This document shows, piece by piece, positions 23,828-32,242 of a DNA stretch of 64,000 bases. Each line of letters starts with the position of its first letter. The stretch's first letter is position 1. Under the pieces are notes generated by a model, which searched no databases, was not told the DNA's origin, and saw only the letters and a program-made list of their open reading frames with translations. This DNA comes from Anaerolineales bacterium (lineage in GTDB: Bacteria > Chloroflexota > Anaerolineae > Aggregatilineales > J027), in assembly GCA_020634155.1 (NCBI GenBank), contig JACKCI010000001.1, positions 558,001 through 622,000 on the forward strand. The letters are read 5' to 3'. A program made the position numbers and the translations under genes.

Positions 23828-25234
23828 ATGAGTGAAATTAAAGGCCGTGTCGTACAAGTGTTAGGTAGCGTGGTAGACGTTGCCTTTGCCCCCGGCGACC
23901 CCCTACCCGACATCTTCCATGCTATCCGTATCCCCGTTGCGGGCCAAGAAGACCTCATCCTTGAGGTGCAGAACCACATTGGCGACCATCGCGTCCGTTG
24001 CGTGTCAATGGACACCACCGACGGCTTGGCTCGCAATGTGGCAGCTTATGCAACGGGTAACTTCATCCGCGTGCCAGTTGGCGACAAAACTCTTGGGCGT
24101 ATCTTCAATGTGTTGGGCCGCCCAATTGACAACAAGCCCGCCGTGACCGATGCCCCCCGCTACCCCATCCACCGCGAAGCCCCCGCCTTTGCCGAACAAA
24201 CCTCCAAGATTGAGGTGTTCGAGACAGGCATTAAGGTCTTCGACCTACTCGTCCCCTTCACTAAAGGTGGGAAGATGGGTATCTTCGGTGGTGCAGGTAC
24301 AGGCAAAACCGTGATTATCACCGAGTTGATTGACTCCATCGCCAAGGAACACGCGGGTATCTCCGTGTTTGCAGGTGTGGGTGAGCGTACCCGTGAAGGT
24401 ACCCAACTCTATGAAGAAATGCACGATAGCGGCGTGTTGAACAACGTGGCGATGGTCTTCGGTCAAATGAACGAGCCGCCCGGCGTGCGCTTGCGCGTGG
24501 CCTTGAGCGGTCTGGCAATGGCTGAATTTTTCCGCGACCAAGGCAAAGACGTGCTGATGTTCATCGACAACATCTTCCGCTTCTCACTGAGTGGGTCGGA
24601 AGTGTCGGCGCTCCTCGGTCGTATGCCTTCCGCAGTGGGCTATCAACCCAACCTTGCTGAAGAAATGGGCCGTCTGCAAGAACGCATTACCTCGACCTCA
24701 ACGGGTTCTATCACGTCCATGCAGGCCGTGTATGTACCTGCCGACGACTACTCTGACCCGGCACCTGTCGCAGTGTTCTCGCACCTTGACGGTACCATTG
24801 CCCTTGAACGTGCCTTGGCTGCCCGCGCTCTCTACCCTGCGGTTGACCCGTTGGCCTCTACCTCCAAGATTCTCGATCCTCTCGTCGTTGGTGAGGAACA
24901 CTACCGCACTGCGACGGAGGTACAAAATGTGTTGCAACGCTTCAAGGAATTGCAGGACATTATCGCCATCTTGGGTGTGGAAGAACTCAGCGAGGAAGAC
25001 AAGCAAGTGGTAGCCCGTGCCCGCCGTATTGAAAACTTCTTGACCCAACCCTTCAAGGTTGCGGCGCAATTCACGGGGCGTGATGGCAAGTATGTCCGCC
25101 TGCAAGACACCCTGCGCGGCTTCCGCATGATTTTGGATGGTGAGTTGGATCACATTCCCGAAGTTCACTTCTACATGGCTGGGCCGATTGAGGACGTGCT
25201 TGAGCGCCACGAAGAAGCCCTCGCCCAAAATTAG
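23828..25234 (+). CDS. atpD: F1 ATP synthase subunit beta
   Basis: A 468-residue beta subunit with the catalytic P-loop GGAGTGKT, GVGERTREG with the catalytic Glu, and the DELSEEDK-like segment EELSEEDKQVVARARRI. Beta subunits carry the sites that make ATP from ADP and phosphate. The family signature PAVDPLAST is present. It follows atpG by 17 bases with AAGGAG upstream and precedes atpC by 14 bases. Length is normal. No oddities were seen. Confidence 0.98.
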   Translation: MSEIKGRVVQVLGSVVDVAFAPGDPLPDIFHAIRIPVAGQEDLILEVQNHIGDHRVRCVSMDTTDGLARNVAAYATGNFIRVPVGDKTLGRIFNVLGRPIDNKPAVTDAPRYPIHREAPAFAEQTSKIEVFETGIKVFDLLVPFTKGGKMGIFGGAGTGKTVIITELIDSIAKEHAGISVFAGVGERTREGTQLYEEMHDSGVLNNVAMVFGQMNEPPGVRLRVALSGLAMAEFFRDQGKDVLMFIDNIFRFSLSGSEVSALLGRMPSAVGYQPNLAEEMGRLQERITSTSTGSITSMQAVYVPADDYSDPAPVAVFSHLDGTIALERALAARALYPAVDPLASTSKILDPLVVGEEHYRTATEVQNVLQRFKELQDIIAILGVEELSEEDKQVVARARRIENFLTQPFKVAAQFTGRDGKYVRLQDTLRGFRMILDGELDHIPEVHFYMAGPIEDVLERHEEALAQN

Positions 25235-25248
25235 TTGAGGGGTATCGA

Positions 25249-25707
25249 ATGCCTATTCATGTTGAAGTTGTCTCTCAAGAACGCAAGCTTTTTGAGGAAC
25301 CCGAAGCCGATATGGTTATCATTCCGGGCAAAGAGGGGGAATTGGGCGTGCTGCCACGCCACACACCCTTGCTGACCACCATGTCCTTTGGAGAATTGCG
25401 AATCAAAAAAGGCAATGCCGAAGAAAGCTTTGTGATTTATGGGGGTGTGGTTGAGGTGCGGCCTACCAAGGTTGTGGTGTTGGCTGATGCAGCCGACTTT
25501 ACCTCGGACTTAAGTCTGGATGAAGTCGAAGCCGCCCGTGAACGGGCCGCCAAGATTTTGGCAGAAGGCCCACCACCGGAAGAACACACCCTAATCGCTT
25601 CGGAACTACGACGGGCCGAGCTTGCGGTACATGTGATCCGCAAGACCCGCAGCCGTGCAGGTACTATCCGCATCCGTAGCCAAGTTGATGAAACCGATGA
25701 CAAATAG
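25249..25707 (+). CDS. atpC: F1 ATP synthase subunit epsilon
   Basis: A 152-residue epsilon subunit. The N-terminal beta-sandwich (about 1-85) has MPIHVEVVSQERKLFEE and IIPGKEGELGVLPRHTPLLT. The C-terminal part is helical, which in this family can inhibit ATP hydrolysis. After the usual helical hairpin there is a basic tail (RKTRSRAGTIRIRSQ). It ends the F1 operon and is followed by a strong terminator at 25739-25764. Confidence 0.95.
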   Translation: MPIHVEVVSQERKLFEEPEADMVIIPGKEGELGVLPRHTPLLTTMSFGELRIKKGNAEESFVIYGGVVEVRPTKVVVLADAADFTSDLSLDEVEAARERAAKILAEGPPPEEHTLIASELRRAELAVHVIRKTRSRAGTIRIRSQVDETDDK

Positions 25708-25738
25708 GTCAACTTAGGAAATTTGCCAGTCAGATAAG

Positions 25739-25764
25739 CGCCCCGTTCAATCGGGGCGTTTTGT
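25739..25764 (+). terminator. Rho-independent terminator of the atp operon
   Basis: CGCCCCG / CGGGGCG stem with a 6-base loop followed by TTTTGTT, 31 bases after the atpC stop. Confidence 0.85.
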
Positions 25765-25773
25765 TGCTATAAT
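25765..25773 (+). promoter_or_regulatory. Extended -10 promoter of mreB
   Basis: TGCTATAAT, an extended -10 with no good -35, directly downstream of the atp terminator. It decides against the upstream in-frame start at 25772 and for the ATG at 25799. Confidence 0.55.
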
Positions 25774-25798
25774 GTTGCCTGTTACGAAAGGAAGCAAC

Positions 25799-26812
25799 AT
25801 GGGGATATTTGCCAAAAAGCTCGGCATCGACTTGGGGAGCGTCAATGTGATGGTCTACAGTCGGGGCCAGATACTACTGCAAGAGCCTGCAATGGTGGCC
25901 CTGACCACCGATGAAATCCAGCCCGAAGTGCGGGCGCTAGGTCAAGAAGCCCGTGATATGTGGGGCCGTCATGCCGATGACATCACGATTGTCCAACCGC
26001 TCAAGGATGGTGTCATTGCTGATTATGAAGTGACCGAGGCCATGCTGGGATACTTCATGCGAAAAATCCACGCTCGTGGTTGGTTTCGTGGGCCGGATGT
26101 CATGATGTCGGTGCCTTATGGTGTCAATAGCGTCGAGAAGCGGGCCGTACAAGAGGCCGCCATCCAAGCTGGCGCACGCAATGTCTACCTCATTCACGGG
26201 CCATTGGCGGCTGCGATTGGGGCGGGGCTGCCTGTCCACACCCCAGCAGGCAATATGGTCTTTTCGTTGGGTGGAGGCGTGAGCGAGGCTGCTGTCGTCG
26301 CTATGGGCGGTGTGGTGGCCGCTTCAACTATTCGCGCAGGCGGTCAACGGCTGGATGATGCCATCATCAATTATGTGCGGCGTAAGTATAGCCTTATCAT
26401 TGGGGAACCCACCGCCGAGGCCGTTAAGATTCAAATTGGGGCCGCCGTTGACCAAGACCAAGAGCTATCCATGGACATCCAAGGTCGTGACCAAGTGACG
26501 GGGCTACCGCGCACCATCACCATCACCACCAGCGAAGTGGTCGAGGCTATCCGTGAACCGTTGATTATGATTGCCAACGTCGCCCGCCAGACGCTAGAGA
26601 AAACACCGCCTGAGTTAGCCTCCGATGTTATTGATCGAGGTATTGTGCTAACAGGTGGGGGAGCGCTCTTGCGAGGGATTGAAGAATTTATCACCCGTCA
26701 TACCAATGTACCCGCCTACCGTGCCAGTGACCCATTGGTAGCAACGGCAGTAGGGGCTGGACGTGCCCTCGAAAACCCAAGTCTGCTACGGGGCATTATT
26801 GAACGCGCCTAA
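25799..26812 (+). CDS. mreB: Rod shape-determining protein MreB/Mbl
   Basis: A 337-residue bacterial actin. The phosphate-1 motif is KLGIDLGSVNVMVYS (most MreB proteins have GTANT here), with the adenosine region LTGGGALLRGIEEF and the conserved DGVIADYEVTEAML. It polymerises under the membrane and guides wall synthesis. AAGGA is 6 bases before the ATG at 25799. The mreC, mreD and pbp2 genes that often follow are not here; the next gene is rex on the other strand. The protein is close to the short forms in Firmicutes. Confidence 0.93.
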   Translation: MGIFAKKLGIDLGSVNVMVYSRGQILLQEPAMVALTTDEIQPEVRALGQEARDMWGRHADDITIVQPLKDGVIADYEVTEAMLGYFMRKIHARGWFRGPDVMMSVPYGVNSVEKRAVQEAAIQAGARNVYLIHGPLAAAIGAGLPVHTPAGNMVFSLGGGVSEAAVVAMGGVVAASTIRAGGQRLDDAIINYVRRKYSLIIGEPTAEAVKIQIGAAVDQDQELSMDIQGRDQVTGLPRTITITTSEVVEAIREPLIMIANVARQTLEKTPPELASDVIDRGIVLTGGGALLRGIEEFITRHTNVPAYRASDPLVATAVGAGRALENPSLLRGIIERA

Positions 26813-26841
26813 ACAAAAACCGGACGGTTGAACGTCCGGTT
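26812..26841 (-). terminator. Rho-independent terminator of rex
   Basis: Perfect 9-bp stem AACCGGACG / CGTCCGGTT with a 6-base loop. Read on the minus strand it is followed by a T-run. It overlaps the rex stop codon and the very end of mreB. Confidence 0.8.
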
Positions 26842-27481
26842 AAGGTTGCTGATTGCCGAGATAAAACGTCATGTGCTGGAGTTCAATCACAGGGTCAATG
26901 TATTGGACATGCACCCCCTCTGGCACAATCAAGTTAATAGGAGCATAGTTCAAAATCGCCCGTATCCCGGCCTCAATAATCAGGCTGGCAACGTGTTGGG
27001 CATGTTCAGCAGGTACCGCCAACATTGCCACCCGTATGTTTTTGGCTTGAGCGACCTCTGGCAGCATATCCATTGGATAAATGGTCAGTCGCTCATTACC
27101 GTCGATTTGCTGCCCAATTTTATGCGAGGCACTGTCAAAAACCGCACACACCTCAAACCCGCGTGCTTGGAACCCGCGATAATGCGCGAGGGCACGCCCA
27201 AGGTCACCTGCTCCTACAATCGCTACCGGCCATTGCTCGTCCACATGCAAAATTTGCTGGAGTTTGCGGCGTAGGGTCTCGACATGATAGCCTGTCCCTT
27301 GCTTCCCAAACCCCCCAAATAGCGAGAGGTCTTTGCGAATCTGGGCCGAACTAATGCCGAGGTACAGTCCTAATTCACGTGACGAGGTAATCTCTTTGCC
27401 CGCATTGGCGAGTTGTGTCACTGCCCGTAAATAGATAGGCAACCGACCAACCACAATATCTGGTATATCCTCAGACAGCAT
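26840..27481 (-). CDS. rex: Redox-sensing transcriptional repressor Rex
   Basis: A 213-residue Rex. The N-terminal winged helix (about 1-80) has RLPIYLRAV and the recognition segment ISSAQIRKDLSLFG. The Rossmann domain has AIVGAGDLGRAL. Rex senses the NADH/NAD ratio and represses respiratory and fermentative genes when NADH is low. The first residues match family members. It ends at its own terminator and begins 76 bases after proC ends, so it may be cotranscribed with the proC group or have its own promoter. I found no convincing TTGTGA-type Rex site in the window by eye. Confidence 0.96.
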   Translation of the reverse strand: MLSEDIPDIVVGRLPIYLRAVTQLANAGKEITSSRELGLYLGISSAQIRKDLSLFGGFGKQGTGYHVETLRRKLQQILHVDEQWPVAIVGAGDLGRALAHYRGFQARGFEVCAVFDSASHKIGQQIDGNERLTIYPMDMLPEVAQAKNIRVAMLAVPAEHAQHVASLIIEAGIRAILNYAPINLIVPEGVHVQYIDPVIELQHMTFYLGNQQP

Positions 27482-27557
27482 TCCCTCGCCACCTCTCTTC
27501 GATGAGTTAAAGATTTAGTCTAGCTTACAAAAGACAGAAAATCTATGTTACCTTTGC

Positions 27558-28430
27558 TCAGATGTCCTTATCAAGCTCCGTCCCCGGACGGCCTCCCAAA
27601 CGCTGGCTCACCTTCTTGCCGCCACCGAGCGCCACTGAGCGCTGATAGGCCGCCCATATTGCCCGTGACAGCACCGTGCGGAAGCCGCCTTTCTCTAGAT
27701 GATACAAGGCTTCCGCTGAGGTACCACCCGGGCTGGTCACTTGGTTCCGCAAGGAGGCGATATGCTCGTCACTCGCTAGGGCATAGGCCGTCGCTCCCAA
27801 GGTCGTCTTCAACACTAATTGACGCGCCACCCGCCGTGAAAAACCCAGATGCACGCCCGCATCAACCATCGCCTCTAAGAACATGAAGACGTAAGCAGGG
27901 CCTGTGCCACTCAGGGCCGTTGCCATGTCGAGATAGTCTTCTTTGTCCACAAAAACTTCATCACCAAAGGCGCTCAACATCAAGCGTGCCTGCTCTTGTT
28001 GAGTCTCGGATACGGCTGGCGTTGCCGTCCAGACGGAGATACCCTGCCCAATCTTGGCGGGGGTATTCGGCATGGCGCGTACTACCCGTGTATTCCCAAA
28101 ACGCTCGACCAGATGGGTTAAAGTCACACCCGCCGCAATACTCAATATCAGGTCACAGTGTTCAATCCCGCTCCGACCTTCGGGCAAGACCTCATCAATC
28201 ATTTGTGGCTTGACGCTCAACACCACCACATCGGCCTGTTCAGCAGCTTCATGGTTATCAGTCGTACCTTGAATACCATAACGAGCCGTCAGTTGATGGG
28301 CGCGTTCCTCACGTGGACCAGCAGCAATAATCTGTTCGGCCTTGATGATGGATTTATCCAAAAGACCTGCAATCATAGCCTCAGCCATCTGCCCGCTCCC
28401 TATGAAGGCAAGGCGTTTATTCTCAAACAT
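27558..28430 (-). CDS. proC: Pyrroline-5-carboxylate reductase
   Basis: A 290-residue ProC. It has the N-terminal dinucleotide motif IGSGQMAEAMIAGL, then VRAMPNTPAKIGQG, ALSGTGPAYVFMFLEAMVDAGVHLG split across the substrate region, and the C-terminal signature VTSPGGTSAEALYHLEKG. It makes the last step of proline synthesis with NADPH or NADH. Of two in-frame Met codons I prefer 28430, as GAGG sits 7 bases before it; 28436 is the alternative. It follows the GNAT gene closely, in a run SDR-GNAT-proC. Those neighbours have no obvious link to proline. Confidence 0.94.
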   Translation of the reverse strand: MFENKRLAFIGSGQMAEAMIAGLLDKSIIKAEQIIAAGPREERAHQLTARYGIQGTTDNHEAAEQADVVVLSVKPQMIDEVLPEGRSGIEHCDLILSIAAGVTLTHLVERFGNTRVVRAMPNTPAKIGQGISVWTATPAVSETQQEQARLMLSAFGDEVFVDKEDYLDMATALSGTGPAYVFMFLEAMVDAGVHLGFSRRVARQLVLKTTLGATAYALASDEHIASLRNQVTSPGGTSAEALYHLEKGGFRTVLSRAIWAAYQRSVALGGGKKVSQRLGGRPGTELDKDI

Positions 28431-28444
28431 GGGCATCCTCTTTC

Positions 28445-29290
28445 TTAAAGGTCAACGACAAAGCGTGGGCCGTCAAAACTCAATACATAAAAGGCACGCG
28501 GACGGCCTTCATAGTTCTCATGTAGAAAATCAGTGACCACATAGCCATGCTGCAACACCGTCAAGAGAATGGTGCGGATATGACGTTGCCATGCCTCAAG
28601 GTCAGCCATCATCTCAACCTCAGCCGGAATTTCTAGCAGCAGCATTGTTGAGTCTGCTACCGCTATATCATGGGGATAGGGCAGGATTTTGCGCGTATCA
28701 GGCTCAACCTCTGGAATATTCAAGATAGGGGTATTGGCCTCTAGATAATGGTCGAGGCTCAAATGACTGCGCTGCTCTCCCATCAAGCGTTGACGCACAC
28801 GGTTTTGGGTTAACCACAGTTCAGCCACAAGGCCGTCCTCATCACCATAATACCCCGGCGTAAATACCTTTCCAATCGCGCCTAGTTTACGAATCAGCAG
28901 ATAGGCTTCACGGCTGCCGAGAGGGTTAAAGGTGTAAGTCGCCAGCCGTACCCCTTGCTGATCAGCAATCTCAATAAAGCGCCCTATCATTTGTGTTGCT
29001 GCCCCACTATTTCGATAATCAGGATGCACCCCAACGCGGCTAATCACCAATTTGAGATTTGCCATCGCAGGACGGCGCGAGTCACGAGAATTGGTGCCGA
29101 AAAACGCGACCAGAAAACCCACCAACAAATTGCCATCAAATGCGCCGATGATATGTCCGCCGTTACGGGTGAAATCGATCAGAGTATAAAGCGCCATTTG
29201 GCGATGGTCATCATCTCCATAGACCAAGCGCTGCAAGTCCATGACCCATTTCAATTCATCGACCCGCGTTAAGGAACGTATAGCATACAT
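28445..29290 (-). CDS. GNAT-family acetyltransferase (COG3375-like)
   Basis: A 281-residue protein with a GNAT domain in its first 160 residues. The coenzyme A loop is in VHPDYRNSGAATQMIGRF, the usual RxxGxA/G pattern in a relaxed form. The order ISRVGVHPDYR, then ATYTFNPLGSREAYLLIRKLGAIGKVF, fits a group of predicted acetyltransferases I know as COG3375. The C-terminal 110 residues form a separate domain with no match that I recognise. The substrate is unknown. It lies 11 bases after the SDR gene and just before proC. Confidence 0.8.
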   Translation of the reverse strand: MYAIRSLTRVDELKWVMDLQRLVYGDDDHRQMALYTLIDFTRNGGHIIGAFDGNLLVGFLVAFFGTNSRDSRRPAMANLKLVISRVGVHPDYRNSGAATQMIGRFIEIADQQGVRLATYTFNPLGSREAYLLIRKLGAIGKVFTPGYYGDEDGLVAELWLTQNRVRQRLMGEQRSHLSLDHYLEANTPILNIPEVEPDTRKILPYPHDIAVADSTMLLLEIPAEVEMMADLEAWQRHIRTILLTVLQHGYVVTDFLHENYEGRPRAFYVLSFDGPRFVVDL

Positions 29291-29301
29291 GATGTGAAAC
29301 C

Positions 29302-30279
29302 CTAGAAACGTGTACCCGGTCTGCGCCGGAAAATATACCGAGAGAACTCCAAGCCATATCGACGGCGTGGCATATACGTCAGCAGTGTATCCTCAAAACG
29401 TACAGGCCGTACACCTGTGTAATGATACAGATTGCCCAATTGCGCGGTGCGATTACCCGCCAGTATATCAAACCATTGGCGGGTAACGGGCCAGCGCGGG
29501 AAGATGGTATTCGCCAAGCCTACCGTCCAACGCACCATATAAGGTGGTAGGGGAATAATAGCCCGTCGCGCTCCTGAGACTCGCATCACGGTGCGGATTA
29601 ACTCATGAAAGCTGAGATACTCCCCACCCCCAATATCTGCCGTTTCATCCACCAACGAGATGGCCTCAAGACTGTTAAACAACGCTTGGATAAGGTCACC
29701 AATGAAAATAGGATGCAGCAAATTCTCGCCTGCTCCCGGCTGGAAGAAGAACACTGGATTGGCCCGTAGCATCATCGCCAAGTTGTTCACGAAACTGTCA
29801 TCTGGCCCAAAGACCACCCCACACCGAAAAATGGTATAGGCGACTCCACTGGCCCGAATTAACTCTTCAGCTTGTCCTTTGACCCGCAGCAGGTTATAGG
29901 CGGATGAAGGTTCGGCTCCTAAATGGCTAAGGCTGATGATGCGTCCGACCCGTGCAGAACGAGCCGCAGTGATGACTTGACGTGTGCCAACCAGTTCCAC
30001 ATGCTCTAACTCACGCCGATTGCCCCACCATTGGGCACCCGCCAAATGAAATACGGTATGGGCACCCTGCATGGACTGAAACAAAGACTCGCCATGAAAG
30101 ATACTCCCGCGAAAAATCTCGGCCTCGCCCGCTTCGGCCCAAGGCCAGCGCCGATTCCGTCGAGTATAGTAGTTGATTACTCCCGGTGGCACCAAAACCC
30201 GCACCGGATTGCCCGACTCTATCAGTTGCGTTACAAGATGACGACCAATGAAGCCTGTCGCGCCAGTTACAACAATCAT
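29302..30279 (-). CDS. NAD(P)-binding SDR protein, NDUFA9/NmrA-like
   Basis: A 325-residue atypical short-chain dehydrogenase. The Rossmann motif is TGATGFIGRHLV at residues 5-16. The catalytic YxxxK is not cleanly present: the region reads SSAYNLLRVKGQAEELI, which fits the atypical SDR group related to the complex I subunit NDUFA9 and to NmrA. Such proteins bind NAD(P)H in lipid, quinone or sugar-nucleotide metabolism, or act as sensors. A basic tail rich in Arg ends the protein. It begins the SDR-GNAT-proC run. A product name more precise than this is not justified. Confidence 0.82.
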   Translation of the reverse strand: MIVVTGATGFIGRHLVTQLIESGNPVRVLVPPGVINYYTRRNRRWPWAEAGEAEIFRGSIFHGESLFQSMQGAHTVFHLAGAQWWGNRRELEHVELVGTRQVITAARSARVGRIISLSHLGAEPSSAYNLLRVKGQAEELIRASGVAYTIFRCGVVFGPDDSFVNNLAMMLRANPVFFFQPGAGENLLHPIFIGDLIQALFNSLEAISLVDETADIGGGEYLSFHELIRTVMRVSGARRAIIPLPPYMVRWTVGLANTIFPRWPVTRQWFDILAGNRTAQLGNLYHYTGVRPVRFEDTLLTYMPRRRYGLEFSRYIFRRRPGTRF

Positions 30280-30365
30280 AAGTGATTCTCCGACGCGCCA
30301 TTATAGTTGGCGTAGATTGAAGTTAATAGGGGTAACCTGCCCCCACTCAGTGAGGGCAAGGCTGT

Positions 30366-30791
30366 TTAGGACATCTGGAACAGTCCCAATTCTAGGGAGG
30401 CCAAACCGCCCATCACCAGAATCAAGACAATAATTGGAGCCAGCAGACCAACAAGGCGTTGGTATTTTTCGACTGTCGCCTGATTCTTGACGGCTTTGCC
30501 AAAAATGGTATACGCATGGGCCACCGGAGCCGCCAACAGCATTGGCATGAAGTGCCCGAAATGACGCCCTGCATCAAAGTTACCATCAATGATAACGATG
30601 ATGAGCAAGATAATCCCCAAAGTAATTTGGATGTCTACGCTGACGGCGAAAAGCGTTGACACCAATTTGTCACGCTTGGGTTGCTTGGATTTGGTTGCCA
30701 GTGCATAACCGAAGTAAATCACATTGACCGCCAATGCCAGCAAGACCAAGAAACGCCAGCCAGAGTGGAAATTGAAGACAAAATCGTACAT
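30366..30791 (-). CDS. Small four-helix membrane protein (HSGWR-type), unknown function
   Basis: A 141-residue protein with four hydrophobic segments (about 12-32, 45-70, 80-95 and 115-137). It has conserved-looking His residues near helices (FHSGWRFLVLL, RHFGHFMP and AHAYTIFG), a pattern that could bind heme; similar short proteins are sometimes called cytochrome-b-like. That is only a resemblance. I choose the ATG at 30791 because GGGGAG precedes it by 5-6 bases. A striking inverted repeat, a likely operator, lies just upstream at 30811-30826. Confidence 0.7.
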   Translation of the reverse strand: MYDFVFNFHSGWRFLVLLALAVNVIYFGYALATKSKQPKRDKLVSTLFAVSVDIQITLGIILLIIVIIDGNFDAGRHFGHFMPMLLAAPVAHAYTIFGKAVKNQATVEKYQRLVGLLAPIIVLILVMGGLASLELGLFQMS

Positions 30792-30810
30792 GAGACTCCC
30801 CTTGTTCAAA

Positions 30811-30826
30811 TAGTCAAAATTGACTA
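30811..30826. promoter_or_regulatory. 16-bp palindromic operator candidate upstream of the four-helix membrane protein gene
   Basis: Perfect TAGTCAA-AA-TTGACTA, 20 bases before the start codon of the minus-strand gene. The shape is like MarR-family operators. A shorter TCAC-AC-GTGA repeat lies next to it at 30828-30837. Confidence 0.45.
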
Positions 30827-30907
30827 ATCACACGTGAATTATAGAAAGACTTCCCACCCTGTCAAGTAACCTTTTTGAGATTTCAGGGTTATAACCAATG
30901 CTGGTCA

Positions 30908-30916
30908 TGATATAAT
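30908..30916 (+). promoter_or_regulatory. Extended -10 promoter of fabF-fabH
   Basis: TGATATAAT, an extended -10 with perfect TATAAT at 30911-30916 and no clear -35. The fabF start is at 30961. Confidence 0.5.
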
Positions 30917-30960
30917 GCGGGCAATTTACAACGTAATCACGTTCTAATGAGGAGTTAAAC

Positions 30961-32217
30961 TTGCAAGGTCGGCGAGTTGTAGTCACAGGATATGGAGTTA
31001 TCTGCCCAATTGGCAATAACGCAGATGAAATCTGGGTGAGTGCCAAGAACGGCAAATCTGGAATCGGCCCTATCACCCTTTGGGATCCATCAGAAATTCG
31101 CGTCAAAATCGGTGGTGAAGTCAAGAACTTTGACCCCGAAGCCATCTTCGGACGGCGTGATGCTCGGCGGATGGATCGTGTTACCCAATTAGCCATGTAT
31201 GCCACTCAAGAGGCTATGACCCATAGTGGTCTAAAAGTCACCGACGAGAACCGCTATGATATTGGGGCGCTTATTGGCTCCGGTATCGGGGGCATCCGCT
31301 CGGTGCTGGATGGTATGATGAGTTTTGTTGATCGTGGACAAAAAGGCGTTAGTCCCTTGGTTGTCCCCATGATGTTACCTGATAGCCCCACCGCACGGGT
31401 TAGCATTGAATATGGTTTTCGTGGCCCAACAATGGCGGTTGTCTCTGCCTGCGCCACTGGTAACAATGCCATTGGTGAAGCTGCCGCTATGATTGGGCGC
31501 GGGGCAGCTGAGGCCATGATTGCAGGCGGTACTGAAGCAGGTATGATTGACCTTGCCTTGGCAAGCTTTGACAATATGGGCGCTATCTCCCGTCGTAATG
31601 ATGACCCCGAAGGCGCATCCCGTCCCTTTGACAAAGATCGTGACGGTTTTGTAGTCGCGGAAGGGGCTGCTGTACTTGTGTTGGAGGCCTATGAACATGC
31701 TGTTGCCCGTGGGGCCACTATCTATGCTGATATTGCGGGCTATGGCAACACCTCTGATGCCTATCATGTAACCGCCCCACTCGATACCGCTGAAGGTGCT
31801 GTTGTCGCTATACAACGGGCGCTCCGCGATGCGGGTATGACCATTGAAGACATCGATTATCTCAACGCGCATGGCACCAGCACACCTTTGAATGACAAAA
31901 TGGAAAGTGTCGCCATCAAGAAGGCTTTTGGTGAACGTGCCTACGATATTCCGGTTAGCTCAACCAAATCGGTAACCGGCCATCTCTTAGGTGCCGCGGG
32001 CGCGGTGGAGGCTATTCTTTCCATCCAAGCCATGCTCAACAGCTACATTCCGCCCACCATCAACTTCCATGAACCAGACGAGGGTTGTGACCTTGACTAT
32101 GTGCCAAACGTGGGGCGTGCCCAAGAGGTCAACACCGTCATGAGCAATTCCTTTGGCTTTGGTGGTCACAATACGGTGCTGATTCTAAAGAAACACACCG
32201 AAAACGGCGCACAATAA
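30961..32217 (+). CDS. fabF: Beta-ketoacyl-ACP synthase II
   Basis: A 418-residue condensing enzyme of fatty-acid elongation with the full Cys-His-His site: Cys164 in VSACATGNN, His304 in LNAHGTSTPLND and His341 in KSVTGHLLGAAG, with Lys336. It adds two-carbon units from malonyl-ACP to acyl-ACP. The start is a TTG at 30961 with GAGGAG upstream; no in-frame ATG lies before the first conserved segment RRVVVTGYG. It has its own extended -10 promoter. fabH follows 25 bases later, so initiation and elongation synthases form an operon. Other fab genes and the acyl carrier protein are not in the window. Confidence 0.96.
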   Translation: MQGRRVVVTGYGVICPIGNNADEIWVSAKNGKSGIGPITLWDPSEIRVKIGGEVKNFDPEAIFGRRDARRMDRVTQLAMYATQEAMTHSGLKVTDENRYDIGALIGSGIGGIRSVLDGMMSFVDRGQKGVSPLVVPMMLPDSPTARVSIEYGFRGPTMAVVSACATGNNAIGEAAAMIGRGAAEAMIAGGTEAGMIDLALASFDNMGAISRRNDDPEGASRPFDKDRDGFVVAEGAAVLVLEAYEHAVARGATIYADIAGYGNTSDAYHVTAPLDTAEGAVVAIQRALRDAGMTIEDIDYLNAHGTSTPLNDKMESVAIKKAFGERAYDIPVSSTKSVTGHLLGAAGAVEAILSIQAMLNSYIPPTINFHEPDEGCDLDYVPNVGRAQEVNTVMSNSFGFGGHNTVLILKKHTENGAQ

Positions 32218-32242
32218 CAACCCATTCCGTTGGGGGGAAAGC

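Noticed and set aside
26840..27557. Rex binding site near rex or other genes
   Set aside because: I looked for TTGTGA-type palindromes in intergenic regions and found none that match well.
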